A stretch of 64,000 nt of DNA from Sphingobium sp. CECT 9361 (GCF_918741285.1 NZ_CAKKNC010000011.1:1-64000); one strand, 5' to 3'. Positions 35,264 through 44,277 are shown, counted from the stretch's first letter. Made by a program: numbers and translations. The notes: generated by a model not told the origin, from the sequence alone.

Positions 35264-36370
35264 TTATGCTGCCGCAGTCAACGCCACATAGCGGCGCAGT
35301 TCCCAATCGTTGTCGCCGAACAGCGAGGCCAGCACCAATACGCGCTTGAATGCCTGACCGATCATCAATTCTTCGGTTGTTCCGATACCGCCGTGAAGCT
35401 GCACAGCATCTTCGGCCAGCGTTATTGCGCTGGTTGAAATGAATGCCTTGGCCCCTGTTACTGCCTGATCGCGCCCCTCATCCGATTGTGCTGCGGCCCG
35501 GTACATCTGACCGCGGCTCAGTTCCAGCAGTCCGTAATTGTCTGCCATGCGATGCTGGATCGCCTGGAAATCGCCGATAGCCTGCCCGAACTGGTTGCGC
35601 GTTTTGAGGTAGTCCAGGGTGGAATCGAACATCATCGCCATCAGGCCGACCAATTCGCCGCAGATGGCGAGCCGCGCATCGGCCAGCGCAGCATCCAGGG
35701 CAGAGCGACCGCCCGCCATCGGTGCAGCAAGCACGTGCGTGAGTCGAACATCGCTCGCCACCGACCCATCAGCAAGGCGATAGTTACGCCGGGAAACCCC
35801 TTCGGCATCTGACGCAACCAGATACAGCCCTATGGCCCCGCTGTCGTCCTTCGCAGCTACGATCAGATCATCGGCGAAAGGACCGCCAACGACCATCTGC
35901 TTCGTACCGTTTAGCCGATAGTTTGCCCCATCGACGACGGCGTTCGTCACGATCGCGTCGACGTTGAAACGGGAATTATGTTCCGCGCAAGCCAGCGCCG
36001 CAAAACGTTCGCCGGACGTGAGGCCAGGAAGCAGCGCAGCTTTCTGCTCCTGCGTCCCTGCGCGTTCTATAACGCCGCCAGCGAGCACGATGACCGGTAG
36101 CACAGGCTCGACCGCCACCGATCGCCCAAGCGCCTCCATCACAGTAATCAGCTCGACGGCACCGCCTCCAAAGCCACCAGACTCCTCGCCAAAAGGGAAA
36201 CCCAGCGCTCCGGTTTCCGCCAGCAGCGACCAACCTTGCGCACTGAACCCGAAAGGCTCCCGCACATAAGCGAGGCGTTTGACCGAGTCGTAGCGATCCG
36301 TTGCAAACCGCACGATCAGATCGCGCAGCATGCTTTGCTCTTCGCTGAGATCGAAATTCAAAACTGCCAT
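35264..36370 (-). CDS. acyl-CoA dehydrogenase
   Basis: The 368-residue protein has the acyl-CoA dehydrogenase fold: N-terminal FDLSEEQSMLRDLIVRF, GGAVELITVMEAL, middle beta domain with ALACAEHNSRFNVDA and LNGTKQMVVGG, and C-terminal helical domain RNQFGQAIGDFQAIQHRMAD and QLHGGIGTTEE. It matches the 'pimeloyl-CoA dehydrogenase small-subunit' style of partner subunits. The usual catalytic glutamate position is not obvious to me, and such forms often work as heteromers with a large subunit, which is not in the window. It is divergent from the LuxR-type regulator gene. Confidence 0.88.
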   Translation of the reverse strand: MAVLNFDLSEEQSMLRDLIVRFATDRYDSVKRLAYVREPFGFSAQGWSLLAETGALGFPFGEESGGFGGGAVELITVMEALGRSVAVEPVLPVIVLAGGVIERAGTQEQKAALLPGLTSGERFAALACAEHNSRFNVDAIVTNAVVDGANYRLNGTKQMVVGGPFADDLIVAAKDDSGAIGLYLVASDAEGVSRRNYRLADGSVASDVRLTHVLAAPMAGGRSALDAALADARLAICGELVGLMAMMFDSTLDYLKTRNQFGQAIGDFQAIQHRMADNYGLLELSRGQMYRAAAQSDEGRDQAVTGAKAFISTSAITLAEDAVQLHGGIGTTEELMIGQAFKRVLVLASLFGDNDWELRRYVALTAAA

Positions 36371-36504
36371 CCCCTATTGCCGTTCGCCTTGCCGATATGA
36401 TCCCGACGGGCTTTGCGTCGGTAGTTCGACGTCGATGCACTAAGCACCCAAGGCTGCATCGTATCGCCTGCGTTTTCCAATAGTTCGATGCAGGCCGGCT
36501 AGAG

Positions 36505-36528
36505 AAACCTATACAGAGTCATAGGTTT
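36505..36528. promoter_or_regulatory. lux-box-like palindrome between the acyl-CoA dehydrogenase and luxR-type genes
   Basis: AAACCTAT and ATAGGTTT form a perfect 8-bp inverted repeat around an 8-base centre. The inner 20 bases (36507-36526) begin ACCTAT and end ATAGGT, the size and ACCT...AGGT form of the lux box bound by LuxR-type regulators. It ends 44 bases before the luxR-type ATG and lies 135 bases upstream of the divergent dehydrogenase ATG. A plus-strand T run follows, so a small terminator is another reading, but no plus-strand gene ends here. Confidence 0.55.
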
Positions 36529-36571
36529 TTGCCGCCTTGCCGGAGGGACAGCACCGGTATAGTCTGTGTGC

Positions 36572-37453
36572 ATGGAGAGACCAGGTGACAGCTTTGCCAC
36601 CTGCACGGATGATGCCGGACAGACCCTAATAGGCGCCGACATCCGTTCGAGCAGGTATGTGCCAACCGCGATAGCCAAGGCGGCGGACATTCGCCCCGCG
36701 GCGGAGGCATTACGTGACATCGCGCTGGAAATCGGAAATTTCCGCGTTGCCGCCTGCGCCAATATCGCTTCCAAATTGTCGATGTGCGACGAATCCGGTG
36801 AGGTGCTGGCTTCCACCGTGTTCGGCTGGCCCGCATCGAAGGAACAGTGGTGGAAGAAACCGCTTCTCGCGCTCAGTTCGCCCCTTCCGTTCGCCTGCCG
36901 GTATGAAAGCGAGCCTTTCTGGGTAAATGCCAAGGGTATTCATACTCGTGCACCCAATAGCCTGCTCGATCAGATCGACCTTTCTCACTTCAATGACGAC
37001 GTGAATGCACGCGCTGCCATCGTCGTCCCGATCCACCTTCCATTCGGCCAGATCGGAGCCGTGAGCTTTACGCCCATGGACAACAGCCGCGATGATTTGT
37101 CGCGCGAGTTCGATCTCTACGCCGATCAGCTTGAATATCATTCCCGCAGGTTCATCAGCGGCTATTCGCGTGTGACCATGCAGCGTCCGTGGATTCCAAA
37201 GAACTGCCGCCTGTCGAAGCGGGAAGTCGAGTGTCTGCGCTGGGCGGCTGTCGGCAAGACCGATGTGGAAATTGCAATGATCCTCAGCAGGAGTTGCGCC
37301 ACCGTTCGCTTCCACATCCACAATGCCGCAACCAAACTGGAAGCAGTCAATCGCAGCCAGACAGTCTTCAAGGCCACGCAGTTGGGCTTCTTGGGCAATG
37401 TAGCGGCCGTTTCGCCGCGCTCTGTCAATCCCGAGAATCTCGCCCATAATTGA
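36572..37453 (+). CDS. LuxR-type regulator with autoinducer-binding-like domain (LuxR solo)
   Basis: The 293-residue protein ends in a LuxR helix-turn-helix: LSKREVECLRWAAVGKTDVEIA, LSRSCATVRFHIHNAATKLEAVNRSQ. The upstream domain (about residues 85-190: GWPASKEQWWKKPLLALSSPLPFACRYESEPFWV, IVVPIHLPFGQIGAVSFTP) follows the autoinducer-binding fold. The usual Asp-Pro motif that contacts acyl-homoserine lactones appears as SSP, so the ligand may not be an AHL. No luxI synthase is in the window. It is divergent from the acyl-CoA dehydrogenase gene and a palindrome resembling a lux box lies between, so autoregulation and control of the catabolic genes are likely. ATG at 36572 chosen over a GTG six bases before. 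Confidence 0.82.
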   Translation: MERPGDSFATCTDDAGQTLIGADIRSSRYVPTAIAKAADIRPAAEALRDIALEIGNFRVAACANIASKLSMCDESGEVLASTVFGWPASKEQWWKKPLLALSSPLPFACRYESEPFWVNAKGIHTRAPNSLLDQIDLSHFNDDVNARAAIVVPIHLPFGQIGAVSFTPMDNSRDDLSREFDLYADQLEYHSRRFISGYSRVTMQRPWIPKNCRLSKREVECLRWAAVGKTDVEIAMILSRSCATVRFHIHNAATKLEAVNRSQTVFKATQLGFLGNVAAVSPRSVNPENLAHN

Positions 37454-37584
37454 TGACAAGCGCCTGTAATTGCTTCCCCTCCTGAAGGCTCGTCGATAAC
37501 GGCGGGCCTTTGTTTTAACACTGCCGAAAAGGGTGTGCCGCTTGGGGGTAGCGACGAGGCATAGGGGAATGCTATCGCGCGCCA

Positions 37585-38229
37585 ATGTCCAGTCCCCTTC
37601 TTCTCCCCCAGATTGCGCCACAGATCGGCCCGGTGCTCGAAGCCCTCAGTATCATCGGCACCGCACTGTTCGCAGCATCGGGGGCGCTGGCGGCGGCACG
37701 GTTGCAGCAGACACTGGTGACGTTTGCGTTCTTTGCGCTGGTGACGGGTGTGGGCGGCGGCACATTGCGCGACCTGCTGATCGGTGCGCCGGTGTTCTGG
37801 GTGGAAGACCCGATTCCCGCCATTGCGTGCGTTGTGGCGGCGCTGCTGGTGTGGCTTACTCCGCGCGACTGGTGGAGCGACCGGGCCCTGGACTGGCTGG
37901 ATGCCGTGGGCCTTGCTGCCTTTGCGGTGTTCGGCGCGGCCAAGGCACTGTCCTTCGGCATTTCACCGTTCGTCGCAGCGATCATGGGTGTCGTCACGGG
38001 TTGCATGGGGGGAATAATCCGCGACTTGCTGGCGGGCGAACCGTCGATCCTGTTGCGGCCTGAGATCTATGTGACGGCTGCGGCACTCGCTTCTGGCCTT
38101 TTCGTGACGCTCGCGGCGATGGGCGTTCCGGTGCCGTTGGCCAGCGTTGTCGCTGCGTTGGCCGGGTTTGCGTTGCGTGCCATAGCGATTGCCAGGGGGC
38201 TGGCTTTGCCAAGCTATCGCGGCGTATAA
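37585..38229 (+). CDS. trimeric intracellular cation channel (TRIC) family protein, UPF0126
   Basis: The 214-residue protein has two copies of the UPF0126 repeat: ALSIIGTALFAASGALAAARL ... GVGGGTLRDLLIG, then LDAVGLAAFAVFGAAKAL ... GCMGGIIRDLLAGE. About seven membrane helices result. Archaeal and bacterial TRIC homologues are K+-permeable channels; YadS/YicG-like proteins are otherwise poorly understood. The start ATG at 37585 matches the family. It seems to be transcribed alone. Confidence 0.9.
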   Translation: MSSPLLLPQIAPQIGPVLEALSIIGTALFAASGALAAARLQQTLVTFAFFALVTGVGGGTLRDLLIGAPVFWVEDPIPAIACVVAALLVWLTPRDWWSDRALDWLDAVGLAAFAVFGAAKALSFGISPFVAAIMGVVTGCMGGIIRDLLAGEPSILLRPEIYVTAAALASGLFVTLAAMGVPVPLASVVAALAGFALRAIAIARGLALPSYRGV

Positions 38230-38363
38230 ATTGCGCGGAAAGTCACTAAGATGGCGCTACATTACTACTATTGAGATGGTCGTAGGGGGGACCCTGATCG
38301 CGGGATATCATCTGCTCCGCGGTTCGTTTCGCGCCGTCGGATCGACTTTTGGAAGAAACGTGG

Positions 38364-39566
38364 TCAGCGCACCGCAAATTCCGCGATCAACCGCAGTCCG
38401 ATCACAAATGTCGACTTAGGTCTACCGCCCGCAAAAGCCCTGCGGAAATATTGCAGATCAGGTTGGACCGAGAGGAAGGGGGTCACACGGTCTTGGTAGG
38501 TTAGTTCAACGCCCGTCTCCGCCGCATCGGCTTGGTCGCCAGAATCCCTGACCGTCCGGCGCATAGCGCGCGATAACCGACCCTGCGCGACACCCATCGA
38601 GAATAGCCCGTCGGGTCGCCCCACAATCATTCCGTGTGCAAGCAGGCCGACTTGAAACCCGCCCAGAAAAGGCGTTGTCTTGCCGTCCGAAACGCCAGCG
38701 CGAAAAAACACATCCACACCGCGGCTATCGTCTCCTGACACCCGCTGATCCACCAGAACATAGGCGCCGATTGCCGTCCGCCTGACGGGATTGCCGATCG
38801 GGTCACGGTCTCGCAAGTCATCCTGCTGCCGAGTATACCCCCAGGCCCCGACAGCCAGTTTTCCGTTTACGTGCGTGCCCGCCTCCGCGATCAAAAGCGC
38901 GCCATCGCGCATTCCGAAATCGATCCCTTCCCTATCGCCGAGGACGCCCGCCCGCGCATTTACGACGGCTGCGCGGACATAGCCGGATTTGGCGACCGAT
39001 ACATTCAGTCGCATCGTCAGCGCGGTCGATGGGAAGATCGAAGGCCCGTTTGGACCTGTAGACGAAAGTTCCGAGCCGATCCCGAAAGCGGGTGCGATCA
39101 GCAATCCGGCCGAGTCATTCTGGTAGAAATCGACGTTAAGATCGGACAGCCCGACCAGCAGCGCGGCACGACCGCCCACGAGGTCCTGCTCTATCCATGC
39201 ATCATAGAGCTTGGCACGACGCGAGGAGACTTCAATATTGTCGACACCCTGCAACGTCCCTGCAAGGGCATTGATGGATTGTCCGTGGTTGCTCAGCAGA
39301 TGGAGATGCGCCCGCGCGCCGCGCCAGCCGACTAGCCGCTCCAGGTCGCCATCGGCCGCCAGTTCTACATTGTCGAGCACGCGCGCGCCCCGCGCATCTC
39401 CCCCAGCAACGTTTCCCATGAGATCGAGGACGTAGCGACCCTCGATAGTAATCGCGCGTGGCGGAGGTTCGGGTACAACGGACTGAGCGATCGCAGGTAA
39501 CGCGCAGGCTGCGGACAGTATAACTGCGCCGGCGGCAAATCGAGATAAGGTTAAAAAAAAGAACAT
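38364..39566 (-). CDS. OprB-type carbohydrate-selective porin
   Basis: The 400-residue protein has a signal peptide (FAAGAVILSAACALPAIAQ) and a barrel with the OprB family pattern: ITIEGRYVLDLMGNVAGG near the N-terminus, LYDAWIEQDL, VGLSDLNVDFYQNDSAGLL, AYVLVDQRV, GVDVFFRAGVSDG and a final strand FVIGLRLIAEFAVR. OprB porins pass sugars and small polar solutes through the outer membrane. No sugar pathway genes lie next to it. It is divergent from the chemoreceptor gene, 76 bases apart. Confidence 0.85.
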   Translation of the reverse strand: MFFFLTLSRFAAGAVILSAACALPAIAQSVVPEPPPRAITIEGRYVLDLMGNVAGGDARGARVLDNVELAADGDLERLVGWRGARAHLHLLSNHGQSINALAGTLQGVDNIEVSSRRAKLYDAWIEQDLVGGRAALLVGLSDLNVDFYQNDSAGLLIAPAFGIGSELSSTGPNGPSIFPSTALTMRLNVSVAKSGYVRAAVVNARAGVLGDREGIDFGMRDGALLIAEAGTHVNGKLAVGAWGYTRQQDDLRDRDPIGNPVRRTAIGAYVLVDQRVSGDDSRGVDVFFRAGVSDGKTTPFLGGFQVGLLAHGMIVGRPDGLFSMGVAQGRLSRAMRRTVRDSGDQADAAETGVELTYQDRVTPFLSVQPDLQYFRRAFAGGRPKSTFVIGLRLIAEFAVR

Positions 39567-39642
39567 ACGGCACCTCCGGCCAATTCAGTTCCTCCTATTA
39601 TAGGATCACACTGATGTCCCAGTACCGTAAGGTTCTCAAAAC

Positions 39643-41505
39643 ATGCCCCAGTCGAAGTCCAATCCCCGCGATGCGATGTCGCTGACCCGTGCCATTCGTA
39701 TAGCGGGCGGGGTTCTGTTCGGACTTATGCTTCTGTGCGGCGTGACCGGCATCGGCGCTGCCTGGATGCAGACCGCTGCGCTGCATCGCCAGAACGAAGC
39801 AACGGCAATGTTCGCCAACCACGAAGGCGCGGACATGATGCACGACGCCATACGCAGCGACGTGCTGGCCGCGTTTCAGGCGATAGAACCCGGCAGTACG
39901 ATCAAGACCGACGATATTCGAAACGACTTTCGAACGCATCTCGCCGCACTACGTGAGGGGATCGCCGCCGACTCTGCCTATACCGGCGATGCCGACGTCG
40001 CCGCGGTAACGTCCAAGCTGGCAGCGCCGATGGAGGACTATGTCCGGTCCGCCATGCAGCTTATGGATCGGATCGGCAGCAATCCGACCGCCGCGCGTGC
40101 GATGCTGCCGGGGTTCTTCGATCAGTTCCGCGCGCTCGAAATATCGATGGGCGCAGCATCCGACGCGATCGGGGAGAATTCCAAAAAGTCCGCCGAAAGT
40201 GCGGAGCGGGTCGGTACGATTGCGATGATTCTGCTGGTCTTAACGCTGGCGATCGGCATCGCAGGGACACTGGCCTTCGTAGTGCTCGCGTTGCGCCGGG
40301 TCGTGCAGCCTATCGTTGTACTCGCAGGGACGATGCGCGCACTCGGCGAGGGTAATCTCGCAGCTGAGGTGACAGGTGCGGACCGCGGGGATGAACTCGG
40401 CGACATGGCCAAGGCCATGCTGGCATTTCGCAACCAGCTCCAGGCAGCAGAAGCGTCGAAACAGGCTCAGGCGGCACTGATCGTGGACAGCCTGGGTACT
40501 GGCCTCACCGCGCTGGCAGAGGGCGATCTGACAGCAGAGGTGGTCGCCGATCTCCACGCGCCTTTTACGGGGCTCAAGGACAATTTCAACAGCGCGGTCG
40601 GCAGCCTTCGCGGGTTGATCGGATCCGTCGCCCAAGGAACGATGATGATCCGCACGGGATCGCAAGAAATAGCGCGAGCAAGCGAGGACCTTGCACGACG
40701 GACCGAAGGGAATGCCGCCAGCCTGGAAGAAACGGCAGCTGCCATCGCACAGATGGATCAGCGCCTGAAGGCGACGGCTGTCGCCGCAGGACGGACCGTC
40801 GAGCGCGCAGACGGCGCGATTACCACGGTGGCCGACGGGCGCGAAATTACGGCCGAGGCAGTCAAAGCGATGAACCGGGTCAGCGAAAGCGCCAAGGGTA
40901 TCGACAGCGTGATCGAGGGACTCGACAAGATCGCTTTCCAGACACGTGTTCTCGCGATGAACGCCGCAGTCGAGGCAGGGCGGGCCGGTGAGGCGGGGCG
41001 TGGGTTCGCTGTGGTCGCCGACCTTGTATCTGCGCTGGCCATGCGCGCCGAGGAAGAGGCTGGACGCGCGCGCGACCAGCTAACCGCGACGCAGGCCGAT
41101 ATCGGCACTGCGGTAGAAAGTGTGCAACGGGTCGATGGAGCCTTGTCCGCCATCTCAACGGATGTCCGGGGGGTGCACACGCTACTCGCGGAGATCGCCG
41201 ACGACAATCGCACGCAGTCGCGCGCAATCACCGAGGTCAGTGCGGCGGTCGGCACCATGGATCAAGCGACCCAGCAGAACGCGGCGATGGTCGAGCAGAC
41301 TTCTGCTGCGGTGCGTAACTTGACCTCGGAGGTGACCGCGCTGTCGGAACAGGCGGCGAAATTCCGCATCGCCGGTACGCTACGCCAGGGTGCGGCTTCC
41401 AGACAGGCAGACGCAGACCACCAAACTTCCTCCCGATTTCTGACGGCCAAAGCCACCGCGATGACGGATGTCAGCATGGACAGTGCCGAGTTCGCTTCCT
41501 TCTAA
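39643..41505 (+). CDS. methyl-accepting chemotaxis protein with variant signalling tip
   Basis: The 620-residue protein has a membrane helix (~16-41), a periplasmic helical domain, a second membrane helix (~192-214), a HAMP domain (RRVVQPIVVLAGTMRALGEGNLAAEV), a second HAMP-like segment and a long cytoplasmic coiled coil. The hairpin tip reads IAFQTRVLAMNAAVEAGRAG and RGFAVVADLVSALAMRAEEE. Compared with the canonical QTN...VADEVR tip, N is R and E is L and R is S. It probably senses something periplasmic and feeds CheA/CheW, but no chemotaxis genes are near. It is divergent from the OprB-type porin, which suggests a shared solute. Confidence 0.92.
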   Translation: MPQSKSNPRDAMSLTRAIRIAGGVLFGLMLLCGVTGIGAAWMQTAALHRQNEATAMFANHEGADMMHDAIRSDVLAAFQAIEPGSTIKTDDIRNDFRTHLAALREGIAADSAYTGDADVAAVTSKLAAPMEDYVRSAMQLMDRIGSNPTAARAMLPGFFDQFRALEISMGAASDAIGENSKKSAESAERVGTIAMILLVLTLAIGIAGTLAFVVLALRRVVQPIVVLAGTMRALGEGNLAAEVTGADRGDELGDMAKAMLAFRNQLQAAEASKQAQAALIVDSLGTGLTALAEGDLTAEVVADLHAPFTGLKDNFNSAVGSLRGLIGSVAQGTMMIRTGSQEIARASEDLARRTEGNAASLEETAAAIAQMDQRLKATAVAAGRTVERADGAITTVADGREITAEAVKAMNRVSESAKGIDSVIEGLDKIAFQTRVLAMNAAVEAGRAGEAGRGFAVVADLVSALAMRAEEEAGRARDQLTATQADIGTAVESVQRVDGALSAISTDVRGVHTLLAEIADDNRTQSRAITEVSAAVGTMDQATQQNAAMVEQTSAAVRNLTSEVTALSEQAAKFRIAGTLRQGAASRQADADHQTSSRFLTAKATAMTDVSMDSAEFASF

Positions 41506-41809
41506 GGCGCGCAGAGACAGTGCCGATCTTCGCTGGCGAACCTTGGTAGAGATTGCCGACGGCACGTTTCTGGACCGCTGACCTTATGACTTATGCCGCA
41601 GCACCCAATTGCGTGTCTGCAGCCAGCGATCATGACTCCGTCGCCGAGACGCCAGGCTTGGAGGATGTGAATGCCGTCTGGGCGATGATCGCACGGCGGA
41701 GAGGGGGTACGCGAACAAGGATGTCATGCACGGCATCTGGCTGAGCAAATGCGCAGGTTTAGCGATAGGGGTGCATGCAGGACGGAACACTATGCGTGGT
41801 GCCTTCCGC
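41506..41809. other. 304-base gap with no convincing gene
   Basis: Between the chemoreceptor and acyltransferase stops there is only a 63-codon open frame (41553-41744) with a poor composition and no ribosome site. I see no clear terminator with a T run. Confidence 0.5.
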
Positions 41810-42883
41810 CTATGCGCCAACCGTCTCGGCCCGCCTTGGATGGGTTCTCCCCTTCCACCACCGCTCCAGCGCACGTTGCGCGGGGCGCTCAACAAGGTGG
41901 TTGAGGGTGGCGCCCAGCATAATGGCAGTGAGTATCGCGGCGGCAAAGCCCGTCCAGGGATCTATCCCCAGTTCCGCAGTCTTCATCATGATGACGAAGC
42001 CGATATGCTGATGGACGAGATAGAGCGAATAGCTGATCCCTCCTAGCCATAGCAGGGGTCGCACGCACAGAAAACGCAAGTAGCTGCGCAGCATTGCGGA
42101 GAAGATGGCGATCAGTATTACGGCAGCGAACAGCAGATCGGGCTTTTCGAGCATCGCGACGGTTGCCAGGATCGCTGCAAAATAGGGCAACTGGGCCCGG
42201 ACTGTGCGCTGACCCGACCAGATACGGTAGAACAGCATTCCGATTGCGAAAAACGGAACATAGCGTAGCACCAGCAGCATCGCGATCCGTTCCGGCATAT
42301 CAGGCCAGGCGGCCATCAGCCATTTCACCGCAAGCCAGAAGATCAGAACCTGTTCGATGCGGCGTTGCCCCGGCCCTGCCCATATGGCGAGCATCGTGGC
42401 GTAGAAGCCGATTTCGACGGTCAATGTCCAATAGGCACCATCGACGGCCGGCAGGAACAGGAACCCTTCGAGCATCGAGAAATTGGCAATGATGGCCATC
42501 GGCGGAATCTGTAGCGTGGTCGCATGCCCGAGATATTCGACACCCAGCGTCAGCAGCATGGCAACCCAATAAGCGGGCAACAGGCGCGAGGCGCGGTTCA
42601 TGATGAAGTCCGGCGCGCTCTTCAGCTTGTCCAGCGTGAAGAAAATCGCAAAGCCGGAAATCGCGAAGAACAGGAGTACGCGATAGTCCCCGCCCATAAA
42701 GCTGAACGGTACATGCGATACCGTGGGGAACATCTCGTGAAAACGCGTGCTGTAGTGGAACAGCATGACGGTGAACGCACCGATACCACGCAAGGCATCC
42801 AGCTCCGCGAGCCGGGGTCGCTTTTTCACTACGGGCGTCATGCCGACAGAATAGAGCCAGAAGGTTAACAAGAGAAACATCAT
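41810..42883 (-). CDS. acyltransferase family 3 membrane protein
   Basis: The 357-residue integral membrane protein opens RLAELDALRGIGAFTVMLFHY (acyltransferase 3 motif with the His near the membrane face) and has RVLLFFAISGFAIFFTL, RASRLLPAYWVAMLLTL and about ten helices. Members acylate exported sugars, peptidoglycan or lipids. The ATG pair at 42883/42880 has AAGGA three to six bases upstream and is preferred to a later ATG at 42841. Its promoter region lies back to back with that of btaA, so the PHO-box-like repeats could influence it too. Confidence 0.85.
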   Translation of the reverse strand: MMFLLLTFWLYSVGMTPVVKKRPRLAELDALRGIGAFTVMLFHYSTRFHEMFPTVSHVPFSFMGGDYRVLLFFAISGFAIFFTLDKLKSAPDFIMNRASRLLPAYWVAMLLTLGVEYLGHATTLQIPPMAIIANFSMLEGFLFLPAVDGAYWTLTVEIGFYATMLAIWAGPGQRRIEQVLIFWLAVKWLMAAWPDMPERIAMLLVLRYVPFFAIGMLFYRIWSGQRTVRAQLPYFAAILATVAMLEKPDLLFAAVILIAIFSAMLRSYLRFLCVRPLLWLGGISYSLYLVHQHIGFVIMMKTAELGIDPWTGFAAAILTAIMLGATLNHLVERPAQRALERWWKGRTHPRRAETVGA

Positions 42884-42931
42884 GCGTCCTTGGGAAAACC
42901 ACCTACGACGGTAGGCCAAGGTGACGCGAAA

Positions 42932-42960
42932 CCGTCATCGCACAGTCACGGACAGGTCAC
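42932..42960 (+). promoter_or_regulatory. PHO-box-like triple repeat upstream of btaA
   Basis: CCGTCAT, CAGTCAC and AGGTCAC follow each other with four-base spacers, so GTCA recurs every 11 bases. This is the arrangement of a PhoB binding site (7-bp direct repeats, 4-bp spacing, consensus CTGTCAT). It ends 51 bases before the btaA start and within 80 bases of the divergent acyltransferase start. Confidence 0.6.
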
Positions 42961-43011
42961 GCATTGTGCCTATCAGAGCGGATCGTTCAGCCGAACCGGG
43001 AACCTGACCAC

Positions 43012-44277
43012 ATGGCCCTTTCGCCCTTACCCGCCCTGCCCCACTCCACCGGCCAAGCCGTCGGCAATGCGGTTGTCCAGCATAAACAACTGACGCCCAA
43101 GGGCATGCTGGAGCGGGCCTTTGCCTTTGCGTTTCGCGGGCTAGTCTATGCGCAGATCTGGGAAGACCCGCTGGTCGACATGGAGGCGCTGGAGATCGGG
43201 CCGGACAGCGACATCATCACCATCGCCAGTGGCGGGTGCAACATGCTGTCCTATCTGACCGCCAAACCGCATTCGATCACGGCGGTCGACCTCAACACTG
43301 CGCATGTCGCCCTGGGACGGTTAAAGCTGGCAGCAGCGCGACATTTGCCCGATCATGCCGCATTCCATCGGTTCTTCGCGCAGGCGGGGCAAAAGGACAA
43401 TGTGGCGGCGTATCGCACCCATGTAGCGCCGCACCTGGACGATGTAACGCGGCGCTATTGGGAAGCACGCGACCTGAGCGGGCGGCGGCGGATTACTGCC
43501 TTTACGCGCAACTTCTATACCAGCGGACTGTTGGGCCAGTTCATCGGCGGGGCGCATCTGATCGCCAAACTCTATCGCATCAATCCGCGCGAAATTCTGG
43601 GCGCCAGTTCGCTGGAGGAGCAGCGCGAAATATTCGAGACGCGGATGGCGCCGATATTCGACAAGAAATTCATCCGCTGGCTGACCCAACAGCCTGCCTC
43701 GTTATTCGGCCTTGGCATTCCGCCCGCCCAATATGACGCGCTGTGCGATGGCGACGCGCAGAGCATGAACGCCGTGCTACGCCAGCGGCTGGAAAAGCTC
43801 GCCTGCGATTTCGATATTCGGCAGAATTATTTCGCATGGCAGGCCTTCGGACGCGGCTATGCGCAGCATGACAATGGCGACGCATCGCGGGCTTCGCTGC
43901 CGCCCTATCTGGAAGCGATACATCATGAGACGGTGCGCGAAGGCGTGGCGCGGGCGCAGATCCTGCATTGCAATTTCACCGAACATTTGCGGTCATTGCC
44001 GGAGGGGGCACTGGATCGCTATGTGTTGCTGGATGCGCAAGACTGGATGACGGATGCGCAACTGACCGACCTGTGGACGCAGATCACGCGGACGGCCCGC
44101 CCCGGTGCGCGCGTGATCTTCCGTACGGCGGCGCGGCCAACGCTGTTGCCGGGACGACTGCCCGACACGCTGCTGGATCAGTGGTATTACGACGTTGCGC
44201 GATCCGATGAGGGAACGCGGCTGGACCGTTCCGCGATTTACGGCGGCTTTCATCTGTATGTGCTGAAGGCTGGATGA
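43012..44277 (+). CDS. btaA: S-adenosylmethionine:diacylglycerol 3-amino-3-carboxypropyl transferase
   Basis: The 421-residue protein is BtaA of the DUF3419 family: MLERAFAFAFRGLVYAQIWEDPLVDMEAL is the signature opening, IITIASGGCNMLSYLT and ITAVDLNTAHVALGRLKL form the SAM-binding motifs, and DRYVLLDAQDWM and VIFRTAARPTLLPGRLP follow. It adds the aminocarboxypropyl group of SAM to diacylglycerol to make diacylglyceryl-homoserine, the first step of betaine-lipid synthesis. The ATG at 43012 fits the family; it overlaps btaB at its stop. A PHO-box-like element precedes it. Confidence 0.93.
   Translation: MALSPLPALPHSTGQAVGNAVVQHKQLTPKGMLERAFAFAFRGLVYAQIWEDPLVDMEALEIGPDSDIITIASGGCNMLSYLTAKPHSITAVDLNTAHVALGRLKLAAARHLPDHAAFHRFFAQAGQKDNVAAYRTHVAPHLDDVTRRYWEARDLSGRRRITAFTRNFYTSGLLGQFIGGAHLIAKLYRINPREILGASSLEEQREIFETRMAPIFDKKFIRWLTQQPASLFGLGIPPAQYDALCDGDAQSMNAVLRQRLEKLACDFDIRQNYFAWQAFGRGYAQHDNGDASRASLPPYLEAIHHETVREGVARAQILHCNFTEHLRSLPEGALDRYVLLDAQDWMTDAQLTDLWTQITRTARPGARVIFRTAARPTLLPGRLPDTLLDQWYYDVARSDEGTRLDRSAIYGGFHLYVLKAG

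Noticed and set aside
36505..36530. Intrinsic terminator instead of operator
   Set aside because: No plus-strand gene ends here and the stem is AT-rich; a divergent promoter region operator fits better, but the alternative is noted in the entry.
41553..41744. Small gene in the gap after the chemoreceptor
   Set aside because: No ribosome site, poor composition and no resemblance to anything.
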